From contig NC_037592.1 in assembly GCF_003073045.1 (NCBI RefSeq), positions 8,765,507 to 8,829,506 on the forward strand: a DNA stretch of 64,000 bases, in the 5' to 3' direction. Position numbers and translations under genes: made by a program. Shown in pieces: positions 52,863-64,000 of this stretch. How positions within the stretch are numbered: position 1 is the first letter of the stretch; each line of letters opens with the position of its first letter. The DNA comes from Pomacea canaliculata (lineage: Eukaryota; Mollusca; Gastropoda; Architaenioglossa; Ampullariidae). The notes under the pieces are model-generated. The model was given only the letters and a program-made list of their open reading frames with translations, was not told the origin of the DNA and searched no databases.

Positions 52863-55800
52863 TTATCGGTATCCTGAACTCAATAATGGAAAACCATCTC
52901 TTGCTTCCATTTGTTCTGCAGAATCTAAAAGAGGCTGTGCAGGCATTTCCCGAGGTAACATAGCAGAATCTAGGCCTCTGATGTTATCACCTTTTCCCCT
53001 GTGGTGGCCATATTTTCCCAGTTTCAACCGACAGCAAAGTACATCCAAACAGAAATTTACAATGGCTTGCAACATACCTGAAAAGCAAGACATAATAAAG
53101 TTGTCAAATATATTTTTACAAATTGGTCAACTGTGTCCTTCCAATATTAACCTCACCTAAAAGATCATTTAACCTAAATCTGAACAATTTTTTTCAAACA
53201 CCAGTACTCTAACAACTTGACTATCTGTTTCTCGAAATAGCTACATGGAATATTCCTGAAACACACAATGTGCAGTCAGCTTTAGAGCAGGTCAGGGGTA
53301 CAAGGCTTGGGCCAGCCAGCAAATGGAAAACTCATTATTGTAGAAAAAGCTGAAGGGGATGAAGAAAATATTCAGCTCACTACATCCACAAGTTTTCTCC
53401 TACCATATGTAAGTTTGTAAAGCTTACCTGAAACTGAGAATATTCCACCAATAATTCCACACAAACGAACTAGGAATTGCCAGTATGGTTTGTGCTCTTC
53501 TCGAACTCGTATTAGGAGAGATGAAAGGTCATATTTTACAAATATACCAGGGACACCATGGCTGCCTTCTCTATGATTTATTGTGCGATTCTGAAACACA
53601 AAGAATTACTAAACCCTGTAAAACTTTTATCTTAAATCATTATATACCAGTCTCTTACCTCCTCTCACACAAGCCTTGTCCCATCATATACACAATGGGA
53701 TTTTGTGATAGCAACAAGTGATATCTGGCTGAGAAGTAATGGTTTAATCTAGTACTCAGTGCTCAATAGACAATGGTTGGTGAATGTGTGCATAGATCTC
53801 ATTTTTTTTTAACTCACAATTTTTTAAAAATCTCGCTTCTAGCTTTAATTCTGGTCCTTTTCAAAGAAAGGTTTAAAAACAGAGTTGTTAAGTCACAAAT
53901 TCCTGGAAATCTTGATTCGATGTTTGCAACATTGTGTTTTTGCATCAGTGTGCAAAAAAAAACAACAAAAAAACAATCTGAATCTTTTTTGTCCCCGATA
54001 AAAGAAAAGAAAATAACAGATATAAAAAATGATAGTTCAGCAGAAATCATGAATATAAATCAGATATAAATAAACCAGTTATCAGAAAGTGGATTTCTGC
54101 TTTCATATAAGACTTACCTTGCATATGTGGTTGAATCTGGTAAGTTACTTATCTGACCTAAATTTGTTAAGGAAAATGTCTGTGTAGAAAACTAATCAAT
54201 TGTTTGAAATAAATTGAATTTTTTTAACTCTCCTTTTCTCCAGCTTTTTAGTTTGGTTTTGATCTTTGCTCCAAATTATATGTACAGAAACACAGAAAAA
54301 CGATTCAGAAGAAATCTTAGACTTGCCCAGTATATTTTAAGAACCAAATGATCATAAAATTAATTTGCAGCACTTAATATACACATGTGTGATGTTGAAG
54401 GACAGAGGGGGGATTTGTACTAGTTTAATAAACGACTTAGAGAAATTTTCAAGAGCCCTGAATCAGCAGGACTATGAGCATGAAACTTTTACTGGTACAA
54501 TGTCAAAACAATAGAAAGTAAAATCATTATTTTGCAGAGTTTTAAATGTGAATGTGACTTTTGTTGTTATAAAATCTAAAGAGAGAAAAGAAATCAGCGA
54601 AAGTCTTGAAAGGAAACCAGTGCTAAATGTTGCTACTTTGAGTAAGTAAATAGATTGTGATGTTGAGTATTTAAATAATTATAGTACAGAAAAGTGGCTA
54701 CAAATCAAACCCCAAAATAAAAGTTTAAATAAATAAAGTTAAAAATTCCTTGGGATAAATACAAGGCACTCTCAAAAACACCCTACCTTTCAATCTATCA
54801 TTTTCTTGTCACAGTAAGTCCTCTTGGTGACTTAGTGCCACTTATCCAATCATTTCCCTTATTTTTTTATAAATATTACTCATTGTCAAAAAAGACTCAC
54901 CCGCTCTGTAACAGCAAACTGGTAAGTGTCAACACTGGCAGCATATGTACGAACTTCAGTTGGCACAACTTGGATAAAATATTGGAAGATGTGGTAGTCT
55001 GTGGAGAAAATAAGAGACCATACAAACACTTGTGTAAAAATATGGTACCAAGCCAGAAAGTAAATGACTAAATTTAAAAAGTGCATTTAAAAAAAACGAG
55101 TATGTGTACTTACTGCTGTCTGTCACAAAAAGAGTGCCATCTAGAGGGTAGACAACCCCAGAGACTGGGTCACCAAAGGAGAAGTGATCGATTCGATGTG
55201 AAAAGTTGTAATCTGACATGACAGAAACACTCAATGAGAAGAAAAATTTATGCTCTTACAATTTTTTTAAATGCTTTCCTTTGTGTGTGTATGCACAAAA
55301 ACTCTCTTGCACAGCTTTTCTCAGCAAGGCTACACTACATGAAAGTCAAAAGGTGCACTTGCATTATATTGCATAAGTATACCAATTTGTTTGTAAATAT
55401 TAAATTCATTTAAGGATTTCATTTGAAATAAGTTAAAGAAATACAGCAACGCACTTGTGAAAGTTCTAGGTGCATCATAAGTAAAGTAAATTCAGAACAC
55501 TGACTATATTTACTAACAGTATTTACTGACACTGATTCAGAAAAGATCTTTTTAAGAATTCTTTAACTATTGCAGAAAAAGACACAATCAAATGAGATAG
55601 ATAAAACAGTATTCAAAATGTACAGATGGGAAAGACTATGCTGGTTTGACAACACAATGATGACCAATAAATACAAGTCTTCCCATCACCGCAGTGCTCC
55701 CACAACTTTTTGTGCTTTTGGTTAGAACTCACCCGACTTATCTAAAAGAACAGTGTAGTGGGCATGACCAATGGCTGGATGGTTAAAGAATCTGTGCCAT

Positions 55801-58800
55801 ATGATATACATAAATGCATTGAGACAGTAGTCATACTGGAATGTATTTAAACAGAAACAAATTTATTATTTCTGTTATCTCTGTTAAAATCTTCCTACTC
55901 TTTATAGGCTATTCATAATAGCACAGCAGGGAGAAATATTTATTAAACTTTTGTAACAAAATCAGGAAAACTATTTTAAGACTTTATTATCAAGGCAGCA
56001 TACGGCTTTTATTTATTTTCTATATTATGACAACTTCCTAACATTCACTCTGTTATTATATTCTGGCTTATAAATCTTTATTAAACAAGCTATGACCCTA
56101 AGCAACTGGAAACACGGAAAAGTATTTCTGGTCATCACTGTTTTGCTGAAGTGAGGTATCATTTTAACAGGACCTCTCCTAGTCCAACCTGTTTTTGCCT
56201 CAACAAAACAAATATTCTTACGGACTGCACTAGTATCTTCTTGAATCAAATATGAGGACTACAATGATAATGCATAACATATTTCATGAAACATGCAAGT
56301 GGTCAACAAATAATAACAGAGGCACTTGGATATATTTATACAAGAGCACAACTGGGTTAATACAACATAGCATAAAAGTATTAGAGCAATGCAAATATAT
56401 CCTCTACATAGCATGAACACACAGAATTTTACACCACCATCAAATATTTTCTTTGCACTTATGCAACTAAAAGTCTATAACACTTCATGACACACTTAAA
56501 ATGATGAGGAGCAGGGCTTCTGCTAAGGCTAAATTCTTTGGGGTCCCAAGGACCCCTTCTTCAGATTTTTAAGGGGTCCCTGTTCTTCGCCCAAATTTGA
56601 AGGGGACCCCATTGACGAAAATTGAAGGGGTCCTCCGAACTTTTAATGCGTACTGTACGCAATTTTTTGCGTAAGCAGAAGCCCTGGAGGAGGAATGACA
56701 GAAAATATCCAGTTCTAATATAATGCATTGCTATATTCTCTCTGATGATGAAGTGTATATTAAAACAATTCTTTACAATTAAGAAAGCCATCCTGGATAT
56801 TTCTTAGCATGCACTGATGGTTACAGAGCAGAAACTTTAAGCTGTGATAGCAATAAATAAGCTGTTCCAGAAATACAAAATGACAGTAAAAATTGGAAAA
56901 TTGAAATAAAAATTCACCTTTCAGTTGTATCACATAACTCATAAGTGACAACTGCCTCGAAAGACTGACAGACAGGTATACATATATACAACGTGCATAT
57001 ACATACACCTATGCACAGATGCATGAGCATTCAAACATGTACATCATTTAAACGTGAATGTAGACACGTGAAGTCATCAAAAGTTTGCTAATATTCTCAG
57101 ACCATTAGCTCACCACTCACCCACCCAAGACCCTTCCAGATTAGTCATAAATGATTGACAGCTGTTGATCCAGGAAAAAAAATTAATAAACCAACACATA
57201 AGAATGAAGCTGCAGGTTTATATTATATTTTCTGCTAAATCATGAGACAGATTTTGTCATAGTCATGCAATATTAAGGTGATCAGCATGCTGGGTTAGTG
57301 ACACTTAGGAGGAATGGGCATGTTTAATGTAATTAAATCCTGTCTTACCACTTCCTTCAATCATGAGAGCTATATGTGCATGCCCTTTGGGAATGACTGG
57401 CACAGACCTGAGGCAAATCATCATTATTATGAATCCTACATTAACTTCACTCCTGAACACCATGTAACATCAAGTTCTCTTTCCTTACTCTTTAACCCTT
57501 GAGCTCATATTAGCGAGGGGGTGACAATAAAAGCTGTGGTAATTGATAGGGACTGATGATAAGTATTTGTTGCGATTGTGGTTATTATGCAAGTGTAAGC
57601 TACCTCGTTAAAAAATGTCTATAATTTCTTAGGCAATTGCTTCTGAGGAAAATATTTTAAAGTACAGCTCACTTTTTGTGTAAACTGTATGCCATGATTA
57701 ATGATCTAATGAAAACTGCATTTAGAGCTTTAAAGTTAACTTTCACTCACCAGATATTTTACATAATCTTATGAAAAAAGAACGATAATTGAAAACACAA
57801 GAAACCTGAAACAGCCATGCTAATTTAGCCCAATGTCTACAAGAAAATATATGTTTTGATAAAACAGAATAAAATAAATTCAAGAAATTGAAACAGAAAA
57901 AAAATGAAAATCAATCTCACTTTCCAGCTGTCACATGAAAGTTTCCAGCAACCTTGCTAACTTCTAAGGATCCATGAATCCGACATGCATCTGGTTGTCC
58001 CTCAGGCACATCTTCCCTGTGAAGCAAAATAAAAACAATAAGTGACAAAAATATCCAGACATATATTAGTGTAGTAGAGTAACCCATACTACATATTACA
58101 GGGCTATCTTATGTTATGAAATAAATACTTAATCATTTTCTGACATCAGTTCTTGTTTTTGTTAGGTCTTAACTAATCACCAGGAGTCCGAAATTACTTA
58201 ACAAACTGAGAACATTGTATCCAAAGAAATTAAATGATCGTGCACTCTTTAGTTGTAAGCACAGATAATTACAAAAAAACTTAGTATTTTCTTTTGCTGT
58301 AATTACAAAGTCAGAAATAAATTTTGAGGTCTACAATCCTGTGCAAGTCAGATATTGTCTGTTTGGTGCACTGAAGCTTACTACCTACCTTTCCTGTAGC
58401 TGTGATTCTAACAAATCATATTTCACTTCGTTTACATTTATTTTACAAAACACTTTAGCAGCTTTTGTAGTTTGAGTAAATTAATTCCATATGTAAACAA
58501 GTTGAATCCAGTTAAAGCAAAAAGATCTGAAAGCCCCAAGCCCATTTCTCACTTAAATAAGTAAAATCTGGTTCCTTCCTTTTACCTTGGAGGCATGCCA
58601 CCATAAAATGTCGCCTTGTTGGATCGCCATAACAAATCTTGAATGGCATGGTACTCCTGTGTAAGATATTCATTCACCTGCTGTATAAAATCAAGGTATT
58701 CCTGTTGTCGTGATGACAGACGAAAGAATGTAGGTTCTTCTTTTAACTTTCCATAGCTGAATAAGTCTTGACCTGTCTGGTCCAGAACATCAGCCCCTAT

Positions 58801-60029
58801 GTCTGTAGTCAAAAGTATATATTAGATTTAAAAAAAATAAGACTATGTATTTATATATACACACACAGAGAGAGTGGGAAAAGGGGATATAAAACTTAAG
58901 GTACGAGATGCGTCTGAAATGTAACAGGACTGTCATTTCTAAAATTTGACAAGAGACAATGTAAGTGTTCAACTGTGATTACAGTAAATTCTTCATTCAC
59001 ATGATTACATGTTATTTAGGTATAAAGTGGAAAAAGACAGATACACCATAATTGCAGCCCCTCTGACCACTATCCCTCATTGTGAAATAGATCAGCATTA
59101 CTTGGGGAAGTAAAATTATAAGTAGCTTAAAGACTAACATAACCTATTGGCACACTTGTAGGCATAGAAACGGATGTCATTTTCTGTTATTAAAATACAA
59201 TAGCTTATAGATATAAAGAAATACTCACGATGACACTTCATGGCAACAGTCATATCAATGTTAATCTTGACTTTTCTGAAACAATAAAAACGCACAAGCA
59301 TTCAAATGCACATGACTACTAATACTTAACTTTGGCATGTGCAGAATATAGCAATGTGCTTTCATTTTATGACAAAATATCATAAAGACAAAGGTTTTCA
59401 AAATTACCTCGTAAGATTTGTGTCTACTTCATAGTCAAAATGTAGATCTGTACTAGTATAGTACTGGATTTCTGAGATGACCAGGATGCTGATAATAACA
59501 AATGTAAGGATGGACACTGCAAATAAAAGTTTGAATTCTTCCCTCAAGTTTAAGTAAGACTAGAACATTAAAACCAATTATAGACAAAAAAAAGTGTTTA
59601 GCACTGCATAGTGATAATGCTATAGTTATGATTGATAATTAATCTTTGATACTTTAACGAGATGCTTAAAATATATTTGCTGCTGGCAAGGTCACACAAA
59701 AATAGAATGCGGAATTATTTAGTTTGAGTTATATGTCTACTTGTTCAATAACAAGCAAATTGCTATAGTGTAACTATCAAACATTTGGATACATGCACAC
59801 ACATGCATGAATATCAACAAATGTACACTACCCTCCACTAACCCTCTCTATGCACACACACATATATATTTTCATTTCCTGCTTTGATTACTCAAAACAG
59901 AGTATTTTATTACTTACATCCACCACCTGATACTGTTGTCTCTTTGTAGTTGTCTGGGACTTTGGGAAATGCATCTAACTCTTTTACCACTTTAAGAGCC
60001 TTTTTCTTAGAAACATTGAGCCGTAGCAT
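52863..60029 (-). CDS. ERGIC2: ER-Golgi intermediate compartment protein 2
   Basis: Minus-strand exons: 60029-59918 (ATG), 59516-59408, 59275-59229, 58802-58586, 58016-57921, 55791-55733, 55212-55114, 54998-54901, 53590-53428 and 53077-52863 (TAA). Phases agree and give about 404 residues. It is a two-pass protein cycling between ER and Golgi with ERGIC3, the homologue of yeast Erv41. It opens with the family motif VVKELDAFPKVPDNY, then TM1 (LSILTFVIISILVISEI). The lumenal part follows: INIDMTVAMKCH, IGADVLDQTG, DACRIHGSLEVSKVAGNFHV, NFSHRIDHFSFG, VVPTEVRTY and GSHGVPGIFVKYDLSSL. TM2 is around FLVRLCGIIGGIFSVSG, with a cytosolic tail rich in basic residues. It differs from ERGIC3 by its shorter loop and lack of the C-rich lumenal segment. 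The tail is longer than in vertebrates. Confidence 0.94.
56512..56686. mobile_element. hAT-like MITE in ERGIC2 intron 5
   Basis: The ends CAGGGCTTCTGCT and AGCAGAAGCCCTG are perfect 13-bp inverted repeats of hAT type. GAGGAG flanks both sides (56506-56511 and 56687-56692). The 175-bp interior holds an unusual set of GGGGTCC/GGACCCC runs and GCGTACTGTACGC, giving further self-pairing. Confidence 0.8.
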
Positions 60030-61740
60030 GTTGTTTTTTTAAGGTGTTTCTTCACAATCTAAAAATTTCAGTAACTGAAACAAGTAAAAAATTCTTAAAG
60101 TAAAATAAAACTGTTACCAATCAATGATAATTGCAAAAGTTGTGACTGAAGAAGTATTTATATCAATAAATTACAAGCTGTTAATACCACTACAAAGCAC
60201 CGAAGAGAAACTTTCTAATTCTATAAAATTCTACCTTTTACTTATTCTTGTTAGTGGAAATATGGAGATGCCGCTTTCTTCTCTGCTGTTTTTTTTTTTT
60301 TTTTTGGGGGGGGGGGGGGTTGTTATTAATCCACTGCACACCTATGCTTAAAGCTTAAAGTTCTAAGCTCCCACCAAAATTTTAGAGAGCTGGTATCAAC
60401 TCTGCAAACCAAGAGCTATGTTTTTCTTATTACTATTGTCCAGCCTTCACGATATGCACACATTTGGGGATCTCTATGATGTCAAATACAGAAAAAAAGG
60501 ATTACTGTAGTGAGATACTGTACATTTCATGCTATATTATCATTCATCCTACCACCTTCAGCAAACAAACTAATAAGCAATACAGTCAAAGCTCTGTATT
60601 GTTACTTAAACTTTAATGCAGGATTTAAAAGTTCTGTTTAAAATTTTATCATTTTTTAACACTACAGTTATATGACATTACATGTAATGACACACAGTAT
60701 TGTGGAGACAAATTAATCAGGATGTTCTCTGATGGGATGCTATCAATAGGGCATAGTAAATCTGGACAGTGGCTGCAATAGTAGGGATGGTAGAACAATG
60801 GGTAACTTACTGTAAACTACAACTACCGTTACCATTACCACCACTTCTACTCTGGTGCCTTCATGTTGTTGCTTATGCATGAATATGCTTAATCATAAAA
60901 GAAACTCCAATTTGGGAATAAGTGAGACTAATATATCTCACATCCACGGAACTCACACTAGTTACACAAGTTCACTCTTTACAGTTTTCTTTCGCACTGG
61001 CTGTCATACCGATCAATATCACTGCTGTTTGTTACTCTAATAGTAATTCTAATAGCGCTTAATCATCAAAACAATTCATCTTGAAAAGTCACTTTAAGAC
61101 ACATATACTAAGAATATTTATTATCAGTACAACAAGAAAATAAATTAGTATTTTGGCTGCGACCTGTCAATCGACAATGTTACAGATGTTTGCTGTGTGG
61201 CCTTGCGACTTGCCGATTAAAGCTGAATGACTAAATTTTAGTTGTAAATGATCTCTGGTCACAGATCAGCGATGTTCTAGAAACGACTTGCACTTTTGTG
61301 AGATAATTCACGAGCAAGTCAAGTTTCTGCCACTGCCACGTAGGCATCAACTAAATTCTTCGTACAACACGTTCCAGCGGATGTTTCGCTGCCGGACATG
61401 TAAAGCTATTTGAAAGATTAGGTTTTATTTTGACAGTTATCTCTATTACTTTTTTCACTGAATAATATACAATATTATTCGATGATTAAGAATCAACAGT
61501 TGTGGTCTTTGAAAACCTTATATTTATTTTTCTAAAGGGTTGTTTTGTTTGGAAGGAGCTAAGACCTGGAGTGAACTCCCTTTAAAATTCATCATGATAG
61601 GATTCTCTAATGACTAACCCAGTTACTGAATAGTGGGATCAGGAACAAATCTGATGAGCATCAGCGATTTTTTACTTAAACTGGCCGAAAAATAAAAACT
61701 TGACTCAATTGAGTTCGTGCTTTGCGAGAATCGACGTCAG
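60030..61740. promoter_or_regulatory. ERGIC2 upstream region
   Basis: Non-coding DNA upstream of ERGIC2. No core promoter motif is called. It includes a T17-G14 homopolymer junction at 60289-60319. Confidence 0.35.
60289..60319. repeat. T17-G14 homopolymer junction
   Basis: Seventeen T followed by fourteen G, 260 bp upstream of the ERGIC2 start codon. The length is prone to sequencing error. Confidence 0.85.
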
Positions 61741-61996
61741 TGCAGTGGTGTAGGAACCAGGGGGGCAGCGGGGGCAGCCCCCCCCCAGGAAAATACGGGG
61801 GGGGAGGAATATCCTTTTGCCCCCCCCCCCCAATATTTGAGACGTAATTCCTCACAAAGAGCAAAGAACAGAAGAAAGGTAGGGGAACATAGAGAGGAGA
61901 CGGTCATCACCGTGCGAGTGCGAACGCCGTTCACTGTCAGTGTCAGCAGGGAGTTTGCCCCCCCCCCAACGCCGAACATCTTCCTACGCCACTGCA
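61741..61996. mobile_element. hAT-like MITE with C/G-rich runs
   Basis: The ends TGCAGTGGTGTAGGAA and (reverse complement) TGCAGTGGCGTAGGAA match at 15 of 16 bases. Taking the hAT-type CAGTGG start at 61743, the flanking octamers CGTCAGTG and CATTACTG match at five of eight bases, compatible with an old 8-bp target duplication. Several C or G runs of 8-12 bases occur inside. Related to 18563-18696. Confidence 0.75.
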
Positions 61997-62063
61997 TTAC
62001 TGATCATTACCATAATTTGTCACCAAGAGGCTAGCCGGGTGGGAGTACGGAAAAGAAGGTAAT

Positions 62064-62180
62064 AAAAAAAAAAAAAAAAAAAAAAAAAGGTGTGTTGGGG
62101 ACGGGATCTGATCTCACAACTTATAACTTCAAAGAAAGTCCTTTCCTTGTTGTCCTAACGATGGCGCCGTCAAATATACT
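62064..62180 (-). mobile_element. Possible tRNA-like SINE piece, minus strand
   Basis: Read on the minus strand, GTTGTGAGATCAGATCCCGT resembles a Pol III B box (tRNA T-loop), followed by a T25 run (A25 at 62064-62088 as written). An A box is not convincing, so this is tentative. Confidence 0.35.
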
Positions 62181-62345
62181 CAGTTTAGAAAAAATCCCGA
62201 GACTAAGCTAAACATTTGTGTTTGTCTCACCTACAGGTTGCTAAAGAAAGGAAAGGGTGCTGTACTTTGAAACATTGTCTGACGGGAAAACAGTTCCAGT
62301 CTTGACCCTGGCAGTTCCCCTTCTTCTCCGATTTTATCTCATCGA

Positions 62346-62391
62346 ATGTCTCGCTTCAACAAAGGCTTCATGACCAGCCGGCCAATTTCCG
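62346..62391 (+). CDS. Doubtful first coding exon of a gene running off the window
   Basis: ATG TCT CGC opens a 15-codon frame (MSRFNKGFMTSRPIS) that ends exactly at a consensus donor, CCG|GTAAGT. The family is not recognised and no following exon was identified in the remaining 1.6 kb. It may be chance. Confidence 0.2.
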
Positions 62392-63770
62392 GTAAGTGGA
62401 TTATGAAACTGCTATCTTAGGAAATAACGATGATGATACATTGAGTGGGCTAACTGTGAGTGGTTTACTGGCTCTAGGCTCCTAGAAGAGCTTTTTCTTG
62501 TCACTGGGCCAAGCGAACGTGGAACTGAGAGCTGCTATGAAGTAGTAACCACAAGGCTTTATATCAGTTTCATAAGGCTTGATGTAATTTATATCAGCTG
62601 CAGGTAATTCTTTTCCGAACTGAAAAGGACAAAATGAATGTCTCTGCCTGTGACTTATATGTCCTGCATGTCTCCTTTACAAACATTTCGGAACATCTGA
62701 CTGCAAAGGTTCGACAGCCACAAACAAATCGCAAACGTCTCACTTTCGAAGAGGCGAAACCATCTGTGATATCATTTGTTTTAAAATCGGAGAGGGAATC
62801 AACACTACGATGCCCAAACAATAAGGAAAGTGGAGAAGAGAAGACAGAAGAAGAGGAAAGATACAGGGAGGAGGATACATGGAAAGTGTGGACAGCGCTG
62901 GTGTGATTAACTCCCCATGGGGCTTTGAGGAACCGTGAAAAATGGACAGAACTGGTGGCGAGGTCACCGTTGGTCAACGAGCATGAAAGCTGGGGTCACA
63001 TGACAGTGATTTGTCACTGGCCACCTTACAAACTCAGCTTCATCTCCATGTTCCGGTGAGAATGGTCGAGGAACTCGGGAAAATGTGCTTCTGGGGAAGA
63101 GATGGAGATGAGAAATGATGTTACAAACCAGATGCGTAGGTAGAAATAGTAGGTTGCCATGAGAACGCTGCGGTAGGTAGAAGTGGTATTCGAATATTAA
63201 CGTCTCTGTGGTAGGCCTGTAAGTCCAGATGTAACTGTGCTTTCAACATGATCATAGACTTACAAAATGGTGGAAGCAGCACACACACACACACACAAAC
63301 CCACTTATCTTTTTAGTCTTCTTTGTCCTCCTAGTGCCGCAACCATACCACCCCAGCGGATCCGGTTCTGGGCCGAGGATCGATCTCCTCCTGGTCTGTC
63401 TCCGAACCCTGCGTTTCATCTGTGGGTTTAAGTCCAGAGCTTGTCTAGTTAAACTCGGTGTCAAATTGCAATAAAATCAAATTGTCAACCGTACACTGCA
63501 CTGCAGTCTATGCAAAAACTTATTAAATACATTTTTTACTAAAAACAAGGATATCGGCCGGCAGCTCTTCCTTGCGATGTAAGTGTAGAAGCAGGACTGA
63601 AGTATCGTTGGAAGTCAGAGAAACATTGCAGTGTACTGCTGACGTCAAGCAATGTCTGTAAGACACAATAACAAACACGTTAATGCTTTGTACAAAGCCA
63701 GGATCGTGTTTTCACGAGCAAACCTTCGATGTCGCAGTTGAAGATGTGAAATATTTTCACGGGTGAGTCC
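62392..63770. other. Unassigned region
   Basis: Open frames on both strands at 62594-62977 (plus-strand 90 codons with a Lys/Glu-rich end) show no known motif. An AC microsatellite lies at 63281-63298. The GC content is slightly higher than in the rest of the window. Confidence 0.35.
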
Positions 63771-63774
63771 CGTG

Positions 63775-64000
63775 CTGTGTCCTGGTGACCTGGTTAGCAC
63801 GGACACCTCATGTCGCGGCCTGGGTCAGTGGAACTTATTCTCTCCCTTGTGTCTTGCCGTCCACACAAAGTCCCAGACATTATGGGATAGCAATTGTCAT
63901 GAACTGTGGAGGACCGGCCACCTTGTCACTTATTTCTTGTTGGTGTTCTTTGTAGGGTACTGTAGTCCGTTTTCGATGTCCTCCATTGACTGGGCAGGCA
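63775..64000 (+). mobile_element. Possible tRNA-derived SINE, cut by window end
   Basis: TGGTGACCTGGTTAGCACGG has an A-box-like TGGTTAGCACGG and is followed about 20 bp later by GGCCTGGGTCAGTGG in B-box position. The downstream body is non-coding. The 3' end is outside the window. Confidence 0.4.

Noticed and set aside
62634..62906. 90-codon Lys/Glu-rich plus-strand open frame
   Set aside because: No splice signals link it to a gene, and its composition explains the open frame.
63301..63430. tRNA-like stretch on the minus strand (GGTATGGTTGCGGCACTAGG)
   Set aside because: A and B boxes are not spaced as in tRNA and no cloverleaf could be drawn by eye.

Overview
This window is AT-rich animal genomic DNA. 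It has short coding exons with GT-AG boundaries, introns of 0.2 to 7.5 kb, long untranslated tails and scattered decayed transposons. Protein content, intron density and repeat style suggest a lophotrochozoan, most likely a mollusc and perhaps a gastropod, but the species cannot be read from the sequence. Six protein genes could be rebuilt exon by exon, mostly with matching intron phases.

Layout. (1) 156-4136, plus: the 3' nine exons of a KIM-type protein tyrosine phosphatase (PTPRR/PTPN5/PTPN7 group), with the upstream exons outside the window. (2) 4137-15140: its possible 3' UTR and then repeat-rich DNA, with a 360-bp inverted-repeat element, a 5'-truncated LINE with a 16-bp target-site duplication, a rearranged minus-strand LINE and a 41-bp minisatellite. 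(3) 15266-21010, minus: ELP4, ten exons, with one unresolved frame conflict. (4) 21011-23944: intergenic DNA with a second minus-strand LINE-like remnant. (5) 23945-29119, plus: FBXO47, nine exons. (6) 37445-48023, minus: a seven-exon tetraspanin, probably with a very long 3' UTR (30.5-37.4 kb) and a 7.5-kb first intron holding a Penelope-like fragment. (7) 48450-51006, plus: METTL15, divergent from the tetraspanin across 426 bp. (8) 52863-60029, minus: ERGIC2, ten exons, convergent with METTL15. (9) 60030-64000: upstream DNA with a hAT-like MITE, tRNA-like SINE pieces and one doubtful first coding exon.

The genes are mostly housekeeping (tRNA wobble modification, mitochondrial rRNA methylation, ER-Golgi trafficking) or signalling and membrane genes. 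They do not form one pathway. I found no convincing new multi-gene system. The observations most worth checking are an FBXO47 intron that stays open in frame and would insert a poly-methionine tract, two GC-AG introns, the ELP4 frame conflict, a near-perfect 44-nt hairpin in a dispersed repeat beside an ELP4 exon, and a gene set that recalls human chromosome arm 11p.
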